DNA of 34,471 bases. Origin: an uncultured Porphyromonadaceae bacterium (GTDB lineage: Bacteria; Bacteroidota; Bacteroidia; Bacteroidales; Muribaculaceae). Where the stretch lies: contig CAMWXH010000021.1 of the NCBI GenBank assembly GCA_947178165.1, forward strand, positions 1-34,471. The letters are read 5' to 3'. The notes beneath the pieces are model-generated. The model worked only from the letters and a program-made list of their open reading frames with translations. It did no database searches and was not told the DNA's origin. This document shows positions 1 to 7,759 of this stretch, piece after piece (the stretch's first letter is position 1; every line of letters begins with the position of its first letter). Position numbers and translations under genes: made by a program.

Positions 1-54
1 TAGCTCGTTGGGCTCATAACCCAAAGGTCGTAGGTTCGAGTCCTGCCCCCGCCA
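1..54 (+). tRNA. initiator tRNA-fMet (CAT), 5' truncated by window edge
   Basis: Only the 3' two thirds of the tRNA is inside the window. The anticodon stem-loop is TTGGG / CTCATAA / CCCAA (8-24) with anticodon CAT at 15-17. The T arm is GTAGG / TTCGAGT / CCTGC (30-46), the 3' acceptor strand is CCCCGCC (47-53) and the discriminator base is A54. Three consecutive G:C pairs at the bottom of the anticodon stem and a D-stem 3' half of the AGCTC type are hallmarks of the initiator rather than the elongator methionine tRNA. CCA is not encoded after A54. The 5' end, and so the 1-72 pair, cannot be seen. Confidence 0.9.
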
Positions 55-61
55 CTAAGTG

Positions 62-89
62 AGACGCTTTTGAAAAAGCGTCTTTTTTT
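62..89 (+). terminator. intrinsic terminator after tRNA-fMet
   Basis: AGACGCTTTT (62-71) pairs with AAAAGCGTCT (74-83), and a T-run extends to 89. It lies just after the tRNA and before the pseudouridine synthase gene. Confidence 0.85.
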
Positions 90-130
90 ATTTACTTCTA
101 TTTCTTTTTCACCTCTATATCGAATCAAGC

Positions 131-787
131 ATGGAAGTTGTTTACGAAGATAATCATATAATCATAGTCAATAAAAAGGTCGGGGAGATTGTTCAAGGAG
201 ACAAGACTGGCGATATCCCCCTTTCGGAAATGGTGAAGGATTATATCAAGGTGAAGTATAACAAGCCGGGGAATGTGTTCTGCGGTGTGGTTCACCGAAT
301 AGACCGTCCGGTAGAGGGCCTGGTCATATTCGCCCGGACTTCAAAGGCTTTGGAACGTCTCAACAAGATGCTTCGCGATGGAGAGATCCATAAAACATAT
401 CACGCATTAGTTGAGGGAAGAATGACGGAACCGGAAGGGACCCTTGAAAATTATCTTGTTTCAGATGGCAGAGTTAACAAGACCTTTATTGCAAAGCACT
501 CCACACCCGATGCCAAACTTTCCAAACTGAAATTTAAGACTCTTGCCGTCGGCGACCGTTATTCACTTCTGGAAGTCAATCTTCTCACCGGGCGAAAGCA
601 TCAGATTCGCGCCCAGCTCTCTGCTATTGGCCATCCCATCAAAGGAGATCTCAAATATGGCTCCAAGAGGAGCAATCCCAACGGGGGGATTTCTTTGCAA
701 GCCCATAAGATTGAATTCATTCACCCTGTTTCGAAAGAACCAATTTGTGTTGAACTGCCCGAAATTGAAAATCCAATTACAAAATAA
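131..787 (+). CDS. RluA-family pseudouridine synthase
   Basis: This 218-aa protein should isomerise specific uridines to pseudouridine in rRNA or tRNA. It consists of the catalytic domain only, with no N-terminal S4 RNA-binding domain. The RluA active-site motif is HRIDRPVEGLVIFA with catalytic Asp58, and the late family motif GRKHQIRAQLSAIGHPI follows near residues 154-170. The usual T-S-G after HRLDR is V-E-G here, a variation seen in small stand-alone Bacteroidetes members as far as I recall. The ATG at 131 gives the full conserved N terminus (YEDNHIIIVNKKVGE). It follows the tRNA terminator and converges on transketolase. The target uridine cannot be predicted from the sequence, so I give no symbol. 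Confidence 0.9.
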   Translation: MEVVYEDNHIIIVNKKVGEIVQGDKTGDIPLSEMVKDYIKVKYNKPGNVFCGVVHRIDRPVEGLVIFARTSKALERLNKMLRDGEIHKTYHALVEGRMTEPEGTLENYLVSDGRVNKTFIAKHSTPDAKLSKLKFKTLAVGDRYSLLEVNLLTGRKHQIRAQLSAIGHPIKGDLKYGSKRSNPNGGISLQAHKIEFIHPVSKEPICVELPEIENPITK

Positions 788-827
788 TACCTTTACACAC
801 AAAGCAAATTCTCTTAAACATATAAAA

Positions 828-856
828 ATCCCGGAAACCGTCATAGCTTCCGGGAT
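828..856. terminator. bidirectional hairpin between convergent genes
   Basis: ATCCCGGAA (828-836) pairs perfectly with TTCCGGGAT (848-856) across an 11-nt loop. An A-rich flank on the left gives a U-rich tail for the minus-strand transcript, and a weaker T-rich flank lies on the right. It separates the pseudouridine synthase (+) from transketolase (-). Confidence 0.75.
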
Positions 857-888
857 ATTCTATTTTATATAAAGAATTTCCACTAAAT

Positions 889-2913
889 TTATTTACCTAT
901 AAAGCTCTTAATCCTTCCGAGGACGGTCGGGACATTATAACCGAATTTTTCATCAAGCACTTTTGCAGGCGCTGAAGCACCGAAACGTTCCATTCCCATA
1001 ATTTCATAGTCTCCCTTCATGACAGGGAAGAGTGTGGTGGGAATGCCTGAGGTAAGACCGAATATCTTGACCCCGTCGGGTATCAATGATAGCTGATACT
1101 CTTTGTCCTGCATTTGGAAGAGTCCGATGGAAGGAAGAGAAACCACTCGTGCTTTAATACCTTCTTTCGCAAGCTCCTCAGCGGAATGAACCAATAAGGC
1201 TACGTCGCTGCCATTGCCTACAAGAACAATGTCAGGATTCTCAACTTCAAAGGCGGCATAACCTCCCCTAAGGGCTTTCTTAGCTTCCTCCCTACGGTTT
1301 TCACCCGGAAGGTCTTCCAAATTCTGACGTGAGAATATGAGCACAGAAGGAGTTTCAAGGTTCTCCATAGCAAGCTGATAGCAAGCGATTGTTTCTGCAG
1401 CATCGGCAGGGCGGAGAACAAGCACGGATGGCTTGCCATCGAAATTCTTTATCTGCTCCAAAAGACGCATCTGTGCTTCCTGTTCTATTGGCTCATGAGT
1501 CGGCCCGTCTTCACCAACACGGAATGAATCGTGCGAATAGATGTACTTAACTGGCAACTTCATAAGCGCGGCCATACGAATAGCAGGCTTCATGTAGTCA
1601 CTGAATACGAAGAATGTGGCACAAGCACCGAACACTCCTCCATGAAGCGCAATACCATTTATGATGCAAGCCATTGTAAGCTCGGCCACTCCGGCCTGGA
1701 CAAACCCTCCGGAAAAATCACCCTTGACAATCACACCTGTCTTCTTGAGCCAACCCTCCGACTTATCGGAGTTGCAAAGGTCGGCACTTGAAACTATCAT
1801 ATTTCCGATATGATCTGCCAAGTAGTTGAGCACGTTGTGTGAGGCGGCACGGCTTGCCATTCCGGGCTTAATCTCAATTGCATCCCAATCAATTGCGGGA
1901 AGCTTCAGGTCGATATAATCTTGAAGAGTCTGTGCTTTTTCAGGATTCTTTTCAGCCCAATCCTTATATTCAGCCCGACGACGAGCCACAATCTTCTTGA
2001 GTTCCTCGCGACGCTCGGCATAAAGTTTCTTTACATCATCGCGTATGATCCACGCATTCTCAGGATCCCCTCCAAGATTCTTGACCGTGGCTTCAATATC
2101 AGCACCGGCATTCGAAAGCGGTTGCCCATGAGTAGAGACCGCGCCCTCCATAGAATTGCCATCCTTGCCGATGACACCACGAGCCATAATGGTATGACCA
2201 ATTATAAGAGTAGGTTTCTCCTGCTCCTCGATTGCAGTCATAAGCGCGCCGGCGATAGCAACGGGGTCGCAGCCATCAACTTCGAGCACATTCCATCCCC
2301 AAGCACGATATTTAGCGGCAGTATCCTCACCTGTCACCTCCTCGACACGTGTTGAGAGCTGAACTTCGTTGGCATCGTAAAACATAATGAGATTATGCAA
2401 ACCGAGCAACCCGGCAATACGGCCTGCGCCTTGTGAAATCTCTTCCTGAATGCCTCCATCGGAAATGAATGCGTAGGTTTTATGAGCCACAACATCTCCG
2501 AAACGCGCCACTAAATAGCGTTCTGCAATAGCGGCTCCGACAGCCATTACATGCCCTTGTCCAAGCGGGCCCGAGGTGTTTTCAATTCCGTGGGCGAAAT
2601 CCACTTCAGGATGTCCGGGCGTGATGCTTCCCCACTGACGGAAAGCCTTAAGGTCGTCGATTGAATAGTTGCCGCATAAAGCGAGCACACTGTAAAGCAT
2701 CGGCGACATGTGACCGGGATCAAGGAAGAAACGGTCGCGGGCAAACCATGTGGGATCTTCCGGGTCATAAACCAGGAATCCTGAATAAAGCACATTGATA
2801 AAATCAGCTGCGCCCATAGCGCCGCCCGGATGACCAGACTTAGCCTTCTCGACCATCTCCGCAATGAGAACACGGATGTTGTCGGCGGCTTCGTTCATTA
2901 CTTTTACGTCCAT
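889..2913 (-). CDS. tkt: transketolase
   Basis: This 674-aa ThDP enzyme of the non-oxidative pentose phosphate pathway moves two-carbon units between ketoses and aldoses. N-terminal landmarks are KSGHPGGAMGAADF and GHPEVDFAHGIENTSGPLGQGH. The diphosphate-binding motif reads SDGGIQEE followed about 28 residues later by DANE, so the first Gly of the canonical GDG...N motif is Ser; other Bacteroidetes transketolases that I recall share this. The pyrimidine-binding domain carries FRVGEDGPTHEPIEQEAQ, and a C-terminal domain follows. The length is normal for the family. The ATG at 2913 is used; a second in-frame ATG at 2898 is possible. A TAACTTTG promoter element lies about 40 nt upstream. Confidence 0.95.
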   Translation of the reverse strand: MDVKVMNEAADNIRVLIAEMVEKAKSGHPGGAMGAADFINVLYSGFLVYDPEDPTWFARDRFFLDPGHMSPMLYSVLALCGNYSIDDLKAFRQWGSITPGHPEVDFAHGIENTSGPLGQGHVMAVGAAIAERYLVARFGDVVAHKTYAFISDGGIQEEISQGAGRIAGLLGLHNLIMFYDANEVQLSTRVEEVTGEDTAAKYRAWGWNVLEVDGCDPVAIAGALMTAIEEQEKPTLIIGHTIMARGVIGKDGNSMEGAVSTHGQPLSNAGADIEATVKNLGGDPENAWIIRDDVKKLYAERREELKKIVARRRAEYKDWAEKNPEKAQTLQDYIDLKLPAIDWDAIEIKPGMASRAASHNVLNYLADHIGNMIVSSADLCNSDKSEGWLKKTGVIVKGDFSGGFVQAGVAELTMACIINGIALHGGVFGACATFFVFSDYMKPAIRMAALMKLPVKYIYSHDSFRVGEDGPTHEPIEQEAQMRLLEQIKNFDGKPSVLVLRPADAAETIACYQLAMENLETPSVLIFSRQNLEDLPGENRREEAKKALRGGYAAFEVENPDIVLVGNGSDVALLVHSAEELAKEGIKARVVSLPSIGLFQMQDKEYQLSLIPDGVKIFGLTSGIPTTLFPVMKGDYEIMGMERFGASAPAKVLDEKFGYNVPTVLGRIKSFIGK

Positions 2914-2951
2914 TAGGTTTAGGATTTTGGATTCTGTAATTTTTAGTACGA

Positions 2952-2959
2952 CAAAGTTA
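2952..2959 (-). promoter_or_regulatory. putative -7 box for tkt
   Basis: The minus strand reads TAACTTTG, an exact match to the Bacteroidetes TAnnTTTG element, 39 nt upstream of the tkt ATG. The expected -33 TTTG at 19-21 nt further upstream is only weakly matched (CTTTA). Confidence 0.5.
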
Positions 2960-3082
2960 ATAAGTTATATTGAATTATTAAAGCCTTAATCCTAATTTTA
3001 GGGCTCATTTAATAAAAATTCTCCTTAATCGGTAATGATGATTGATAATAAAACGAGGGTGTGTCATAACGGCTCGCCCGGG

Positions 3083-3127
3083 TAAAAACAAAACGGTGTG
3101 TCAAATTTTCGTATTTTGACACACCGT
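3083..3127 (-). terminator. intrinsic terminator of the MFS transporter gene
   Basis: A 13-bp perfect stem (3093-3105 with 3115-3127, loop 9 nt) is followed on the minus strand by TTTTGTTTTT. It lies about 45 nt past the stop codon of the transporter gene. Confidence 0.85.
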
Positions 3128-3135
3128 CGCACATA

Positions 3136-3173
3136 TCAAATGCACTTATTTAAGTCAAATGCACTTATTCAAG
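3136..3173. repeat. tandem 19-bp direct repeat abutting a stop codon
   Basis: Two copies, 3136-3154 and 3155-3173, differ at one base (TTTAAG versus TTCAAG). The second copy directly abuts the stop codon of the MFS gene (3174-3176). It lies between the coding region and the terminator, so it looks like a small slippage duplication in the 3' UTR. Confidence 0.8.
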
Positions 3174-4496
3174 TCAATTCAGTATCTCCGGCTCCTCGGG
3201 AAGACCTTCTGTATTCTTCGGGCGCGAGAGGAATAAAGCATAGATGCAGATATATGCCGCAAGGCAGAAAGGAACCCAGAAACTTGCAATGATTGAATTG
3301 GAAGCAATCAAAGATTGAATTGCAGGGAATACACCTCCACCGCAAACCATCACCATAAAGATTCCTGAAGCAACAGCTGTATATTTTCCGAGACCGGTGA
3401 CAGAGAGATTGAAGATTGCTCCCCACATAACCGAGGCAAAGAAACCACAGAGAACAAAGAACACTGCATTCAATGGTATCTTTACTACTCCGAATGAAAA
3501 TTCCGCTGAACTGAAGCCTATGAAATCAACAATAGTCTCAGATGTGAAGATACCAACAGCAATCAGCGCCATAACTCCGAGGGCAGCAACAGTGAGCATC
3601 GCACGCGAGGAGATCTTTCCTCCTATGACACCTCCCAAGAATCGGCCGATCAGCATTAAGAGCCAATAGATGCCTACAACAGTTCCGGCAATCGCCGCAG
3701 ACTCCATTATATTGTTTGAAATAACGTCAGGCGATTTTTCAAGATATTGCAAAGTCCAGTTCGCAATCCCCACTTCAAGACCCACGTAGCAGAAAATTGC
3801 CAATACGCCGAAGGTGAAGTTCGTATAAGCGAAAGCTTTTGCAACCTTGATTTTCTCTTTCTTCTTTCCCAAGTCAGGCGACTCAGGAAGCTTGCTGAAG
3901 TAAAGAACAAGGAAAGCCGCGGCAAAGATAGCCATTGCAAGGTAGAACACCGGATTTGCCGAAGATATTGTGCTGGCTGCACCGCCAAGAAGACCTCCGA
4001 CAATCACCGGGGCAAGAGTGGCTCCCAAAGAGTTGAACGATCCTCCGAATTGAACAAGCTGATTGCCTTGCTTGGGAGTTGAACCAAGTGAATTCAGAAG
4101 CGGATTCACCACTGAGTTGAGCAGACACATAGAGAATCCCGCCACGAAAGCTCCAACCAGATATATTGTCACAGCCACGGCATCATCGCCTATAAAACCG
4201 GAAATATAAGTGATCGCAACGCCAATGAACCCGATTGTCACAGCCCATAAAGCCGTGATCCGGAAACCTTTATTCTGCAACAATATTCCTGCCGGATAAC
4301 CCATGAAGGCGTAGGCTATGAAATTGGCAAACGTGCCAAGCTGCGACATTAGCTTGTTGCCATTTGACATCTTTTCAATAACTGATCCAAGAGGATTCTG
4401 ATAACCTGTCACAAACGCAATCATGAAGAAGAGCGCGAACATAATCGCAATCGGAAGCGCAAAATTTCTCTTCTCCCTTTGAGATTTTTCCACCAT
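3174..4496 (-). CDS. MFS sugar transporter, FucP/GluP-like
   Basis: This 440-aa inner-membrane protein has about 12 hydrophobic segments and most resembles the fucose/galactose/hexose:H+ symporter branch of the major facilitator superfamily. Supporting features are the N-terminal FALFFMIAFVTGYQNPLG segment, NSVVNPLLNSLG in the middle of the N-half, and the GRFLGGVIGGKIS loop after the central cytoplasmic region (about residues 210-220, KKKEKIKVAK). The real sugar cannot be read from the sequence. It starts at ATG 4496 and ends just before a tandem repeat and a strong terminator. A 34-bp inverted repeat sits 31 nt upstream of the ATG and may be an operator. No sugar kinase or isomerase gene is next to it. 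Confidence 0.85.
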   Translation of the reverse strand: MVEKSQREKRNFALPIAIMFALFFMIAFVTGYQNPLGSVIEKMSNGNKLMSQLGTFANFIAYAFMGYPAGILLQNKGFRITALWAVTIGFIGVAITYISGFIGDDAVAVTIYLVGAFVAGFSMCLLNSVVNPLLNSLGSTPKQGNQLVQFGGSFNSLGATLAPVIVGGLLGGAASTISSANPVFYLAMAIFAAAFLVLYFSKLPESPDLGKKKEKIKVAKAFAYTNFTFGVLAIFCYVGLEVGIANWTLQYLEKSPDVISNNIMESAAIAGTVVGIYWLLMLIGRFLGGVIGGKISSRAMLTVAALGVMALIAVGIFTSETIVDFIGFSSAEFSFGVVKIPLNAVFFVLCGFFASVMWGAIFNLSVTGLGKYTAVASGIFMVMVCGGGVFPAIQSLIASNSIIASFWVPFCLAAYICIYALFLSRPKNTEGLPEEPEILN

Positions 4497-4526
4497 AGTT
4501 GTAGGTTTTTAGTAGTTAATTAAATT

Positions 4527-4560
4527 ATAAGGTAACAACTATATTACATTGTTACCTTAT
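4527..4560. promoter_or_regulatory. 34-bp perfect inverted repeat upstream of the MFS gene (operator or terminator)
   Basis: ATAAGGTAACAA (4527-4538) and TTGTTACCTTAT (4549-4560) are perfect inverted copies with a 10-nt spacer. A further GGTAAG half-site follows at 4561-4566. The repeat lies between the yggS-like stop codon and the MFS start. No T-run follows on the minus strand, so a protein-binding site is at least as likely as a terminator. Confidence 0.5.
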
Positions 4561-4567
4561 GGTAAGT

Positions 4568-5233
4568 TCATTTTCTATCGCCAAAAATCATGCTCCCGAT
4601 CCTTACGATTGTTGCACCTTCTTCAACCGCTATGGGCCAATCATGGCTCATACCCATCGAGACCACATCAAATCCGCGAAGACCCAGACTCGGATTCCCG
4701 GAAATCTCACGGAACACACGGGCTATCTCTGCAAAGTCAGCTCTTACCCTTTCATTGTCGTCGGTATTGCTTGCCATTCCCATCACTCCGCAAATATGAG
4801 TGTTGGTCAAACACTCAAACTTCCTCTCTTCAAAAAATGAGAGAAGCTCTTCAGGAAGGAAACCGAATTTTGTTTCCTCACGGGCCACATGAAGCTGCAT
4901 GAGCACCTTGGTAACAACGCCTGCTTTCCTGCTTTCAGAATCTATGAGATTAAGTAGTTTCTCAGAATCTACACTTTCAATCAAAGCAGTCTTTCCTATG
5001 AGAGGGCGAACCTTGTTGGTCTGAAGATGACCTATGAAGTGCCAATCAATATCTGATGGCAATTGCGGAATCTTTTCCAGCAATTCCTGAACCCTACTTT
5101 CACCGAAACATCTTTGCCCGGCATTGTAGGCTTCCTGAATGGCTGAAACAGGATGAAACTTCGACACAGCGCAAAGCTTAACGCCCGGAGGCAACAATTG
5201 CCTCAACCTGATTATTTCAGATGATACGCTCAT
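4568..5233 (-). CDS. YggS/PLPBP family PLP-binding protein
   Basis: This 221-aa single-domain alanine-racemase-fold protein binds pyridoxal 5'-phosphate and helps keep free PLP and amino or keto acid pools balanced; no enzymatic reaction is established for the family. The PLP lysine is Lys25 in the motif LCAVSKFHP. The family motifs RCFGESRVQEL, DWHFIGHLQTNK, and the C-terminal SMGMSHDWPIAVEEGATIVRIG stretch, which contacts the PLP phosphate, are all present. Length and start (ATG 5233) are normal. It lies 8 nt downstream of the DUF4494 gene and is almost certainly co-transcribed with it. Confidence 0.93.
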   Translation of the reverse strand: MSVSSEIIRLRQLLPPGVKLCAVSKFHPVSAIQEAYNAGQRCFGESRVQELLEKIPQLPSDIDWHFIGHLQTNKVRPLIGKTALIESVDSEKLLNLIDSESRKAGVVTKVLMQLHVAREETKFGFLPEELLSFFEERKFECLTNTHICGVMGMASNTDDNERVRADFAEIARVFREISGNPSLGLRGFDVVSMGMSHDWPIAVEEGATIVRIGSMIFGDRK

Positions 5234-5241
5234 AATAATTT

Positions 5242-5679
5242 CTATTTTCCTGAAAGATCGGCCGGGAACACATCCATAAGCATCGTTTCTGTTATTGAAG
5301 CGATCTCGTAATCCCCCAGAGTGCCTGCCATCCCGTCTTTGAAATTCTTAACAGCATCGTCAAAGTCAGAGGCCTGAACCAATATCAGCGAAGCTGTTTT
5401 CTTTTCAGCACCTGTCTTTTCATCAAGTGTGATGAAATTGACCTTCACCTGATAATAACGGTCGCCACCTTCATTAAAGAATATCTCTGAAATTTTAGTC
5501 TTTTTTTCTGAAGATATGGAATATTCACCGGAAATGAAGGGTTTCATTTCATCCATGATGCGGGCTTCTGCCTCAGTGAACGTCAAAGCATCAACCAGAT
5601 AAGGCTCATTCACTTTCTTGACCACACCATTTTCCATCATCTTGTCATATCTGACCTTACATTCAAACCAAAGTGCCAT
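5242..5679 (-). CDS. DUF4494 domain-containing protein
   Basis: This 145-aa soluble protein matches what I know of DUF4494, a Bacteroidetes family of unknown function that often sits beside the YggS-type gene. It begins MALWFECKVRYDKM and carries a VDALTFTEAEARI segment that reads like an alpha/beta fold. It has no signal peptide, transmembrane segment or cysteine-rich motif. It is the first gene of a two-gene unit with the yggS-like gene 8 nt downstream. A TAAATTTG promoter element lies about 33 nt upstream. No function should be assigned; the pairing with a PLP-homeostasis protein is the only clue. Confidence 0.85.
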   Translation of the reverse strand: MALWFECKVRYDKMMENGVVKKVNEPYLVDALTFTEAEARIMDEMKPFISGEYSISSEKKTKISEIFFNEGGDRYYQVKVNFITLDEKTGAEKKTASLILVQASDFDDAVKNFKDGMAGTLGDYEIASITETMLMDVFPADLSGK

Positions 5680-5711
5680 AGCGTCTATCTTTATTGTCGA
5701 AGTTGATTAAT

Positions 5712-5719
5712 CAAATTTA
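5712..5719 (-). promoter_or_regulatory. putative -7 box for the DUF4494-yggS unit
   Basis: The minus strand reads TAAATTTG, an exact TAnnTTTG match 33 nt upstream of the DUF4494 ATG. I see no good -33 TTTG. Confidence 0.45.
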
Positions 5720-5811
5720 CGAATTTTAAATATCGTTTTTCCCTTTTTTCCTTAGAATTTTCAATTTTTTTGAGGAGTTATATGCAAAGTTAATCAAAAT
5801 TTACATGATAT

Positions 5812-5843
5812 TTTCGTTTACTTCTATTTTTTTGTTAATTTCG
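5812..5843 (+). promoter_or_regulatory. putative promoter for DUF4492-cydAB
   Basis: TTTC (5812-5815) and TAATTTCG (5836-5843) are separated by 20 nt. Each differs by one base from the TTTG and TAnnTTTG elements. They lie 43 nt upstream of the DUF4492 ATG in the divergent region shared with the DUF4494 gene. Confidence 0.4.
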
Positions 5844-5886
5844 CTTATAGAAATTATCTGATGAGTTCCTTTCCAAATTCCACCCT

Positions 5887-6093
5887 ATGGAGACAATAAA
5901 AAAAATTTGGATATTCTATCGTGACGGCTTCCGTGAAATGACCGTTGGGAAGACATTATGGATGATAATACTTTTGAAGCTATTCATCTTTTTTGTCGTG
6001 ATAAAGCTTCTTTTTTTCCCAAACCTCCTGTCACGCGATTATGACACGGATGCCGACAGGGCCAACCATGTGAGGAAAGAACTGACTAAATAG
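5887..6093 (+). CDS. DUF4492 small membrane protein, first gene of the cyd operon
   Basis: This 68-aa protein has one strongly hydrophobic helix (about residues 21-46, TLWMIILLKLFIFFVVIKLLFF), a basic N-terminal segment and a charged C terminus. It matches DUF4492, a family I know mainly as the gene just before cydA in Bacteroidetes. It lies 99 nt upstream of cydA on the same strand, and the spacer contains a 15-bp tandem repeat. The single TM helix and constant link to cydAB suggest an accessory subunit or assembly factor of cytochrome bd, analogous to but not homologous with CydX or CydS; that role is inference. Confidence 0.85.
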   Translation: METIKKIWIFYRDGFREMTVGKTLWMIILLKLFIFFVVIKLLFFPNLLSRDYDTDADRANHVRKELTK

Positions 6094-6099
6094 CAACAA

Positions 6100-6129
6100 C
6101 CTCTTTCTCTCACTCCTCTTTCTCTCACT
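6100..6129. repeat. perfect 15-bp tandem repeat in the DUF4492-cydA spacer
   Basis: CCTCTTTCTCTCACT occurs twice head to tail (6100-6114 and 6115-6129). It is followed by two TGCATATT direct repeats (6145-6152, 6158-6165) before the cydA start at 6193. It is pyrimidine-rich on the coding strand. Confidence 0.85.
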
Positions 6130-6192
6130 AAAGAATCGACGCACTGCATATTTATATTGCATATTATTTTTTAAACCATAAAACTATAATCT

Positions 6193-7755
6193 ATGAATGA
6201 CTTAACCACCGTTGTAGATTGGTCGCGATGGCAATTCGCACTCACTGCAATCTACCATTGGCTTTTCGTTCCGCTCACACTCGGACTCTCGGTCCTTGTG
6301 GCCATAATGGAAAGCCTTTACTTGAAAACAAAGTCGGAAAAATGGCTTCAGGCCACAAAATTCTGGATGCGGCTTTTCGGCATTAACTTCGCTATCGGTG
6401 TTGCCACCGGCATTATCCTGGAATTTGAATTCGGAACCAACTGGAGCAACTATTCCTGGTTTGTAGGCGATATCTTCGGCGCACCGCTGGCCATAGAAGG
6501 AATCCTGGCTTTCTTCATGGAATCCACTTTTGTTGCCGTTATGTTCTTCGGCTGGAACAAGGTTTCTCCGAGGTTCCATCTTGCCTCAACCTGGCTCACT
6601 GCAATAGGAGCATCCATATCAGCCCTGTGGATTCTGGTAGCAAACGCATGGATGCAGTATCCTGTAGGAATGGAGTTTGACCCGGCCCAAATGAGAAATG
6701 TGATGGATAATTTCTGGGACCTTTTCTCTGGCATCGCCGTTAACAAATTCTTCCACGCTGTGTTCAGCGGATGGGCTCTCGCAGGCGTCTTTGTAATTGG
6801 AGTGAGCTGCTGGTTCTTATGGAAAAAGCGCAATCAGGAATTCGCCCTCCTTTCCATCAAATCTGGAGCATGGTTCGGTCTGGCAGGACTTTTACTTACT
6901 ATGTACACCGGTGACGGATCAGCAGTGGAGGTTACTAAGCATCAGCCAATGAAACTGGCGGCTATGGAAGGCCTATATCACGGAACCGAAGGCCAGGGAT
7001 TCACAGCATTTGCAATCCTTAACCCTGAAAAAGATTGGAATAATGACGAGGATGAGTATATTTTTGAAATTGCCATCCCCAAGATGCTTTCAATCTTAGG
7101 CCGTCATGATGCCAATGCTTTCATTCCGGGTGTGACTGATATCATCGAAGGTCGCGACATCATCAACGGCGACACAGTCAACACGGTGTCATACGCAGAA
7201 CGAATAGAGAGAGGAAAATTGGCTCAGGCCGCCCTTCGCAACTATGATATAGCAATGGAGAATGGAGATTCAGCGGCCATGAATGTGGCCAAAGCCGACC
7301 TTCAGAAGAATTTCCAATACTTTGGCTATGGCTATTTTGATGATGTGAAAGAAGCTATCCCCCCTATTGGCGTGACATTCTGGACATTCCGTATCATGTG
7401 CTACCTCGGCGGTTATTTCCTGCTCTTCTTTGTAGTGATCCTATTCCTCGTTTACCGCACACGCCTTATGGAACGCGCCACTTGGATTCAATGGATTGCA
7501 ATGGCCTCAGTTCCATTGATGTGGGTATGTTCTGAAGCCGGTTGGGCTGTAGCAGAGGTGGGACGCCAACCTTGGACCGTACAGGATCTGCTCCCCACAA
7601 AAGCGGCTATCTCAGAGATTCCCGCTTCATCGGTAATCATAACATTCTGGCTGTTCGCTCTTGTATTCACCGTATTGCTTGTTGCAGAGGTAAGCATTAT
7701 GTGTCGTCAGATAAGCAAAGAATCAAAAAAGAATCTTTCACCTAATAAAGCATAA
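6193..7755 (+). CDS. cydA: cytochrome bd quinol oxidase subunit I
   Basis: This 520-aa integral membrane subunit oxidises quinol and carries the three hemes of the high-affinity bd oxidase. His22 (AIYHWLF) corresponds to the heme b595 ligand, Glu102 and Glu110 (AIEGILAFFMEST) to the conserved proton-path and heme d glutamates, and His188 (NKFFHAVF) to a heme b558 ligand. The Q-loop holds Lys254 and Glu259 (KHQPMKLAAMEG), matching the quinol-site pair of the E. coli enzyme with an offset of two. GWAVAEVGRQPW is present near the C terminus. The length matches the family. cydB follows after 4 nt. Bacteroidetes use this enzyme for trace-oxygen respiration. Confidence 0.97.
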   Translation: MNDLTTVVDWSRWQFALTAIYHWLFVPLTLGLSVLVAIMESLYLKTKSEKWLQATKFWMRLFGINFAIGVATGIILEFEFGTNWSNYSWFVGDIFGAPLAIEGILAFFMESTFVAVMFFGWNKVSPRFHLASTWLTAIGASISALWILVANAWMQYPVGMEFDPAQMRNVMDNFWDLFSGIAVNKFFHAVFSGWALAGVFVIGVSCWFLWKKRNQEFALLSIKSGAWFGLAGLLLTMYTGDGSAVEVTKHQPMKLAAMEGLYHGTEGQGFTAFAILNPEKDWNNDEDEYIFEIAIPKMLSILGRHDANAFIPGVTDIIEGRDIINGDTVNTVSYAERIERGKLAQAALRNYDIAMENGDSAAMNVAKADLQKNFQYFGYGYFDDVKEAIPPIGVTFWTFRIMCYLGGYFLLFFVVILFLVYRTRLMERATWIQWIAMASVPLMWVCSEAGWAVAEVGRQPWTVQDLLPTKAAISEIPASSVIITFWLFALVFTVLLVAEVSIMCRQISKESKKNLSPNKA

Positions 7756-7759
7756 CGAT

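Noticed and set aside
1921-2355. 144-aa plus-strand ORF inside transketolase
   Set aside because: It is antisense to conserved transketolase codons and has no homology that I recognise.
4549-4902. Plus-strand ORFs antisense to the yggS-like gene
   Set aside because: They are shadow frames of the YggS-type coding sequence; the Ser/His/Cys-rich composition is not protein-like.
6202-6833. Overlapping minus-strand ORFs inside cydA
   Set aside because: They overlap conserved CydA residues and have no promoter or family features.
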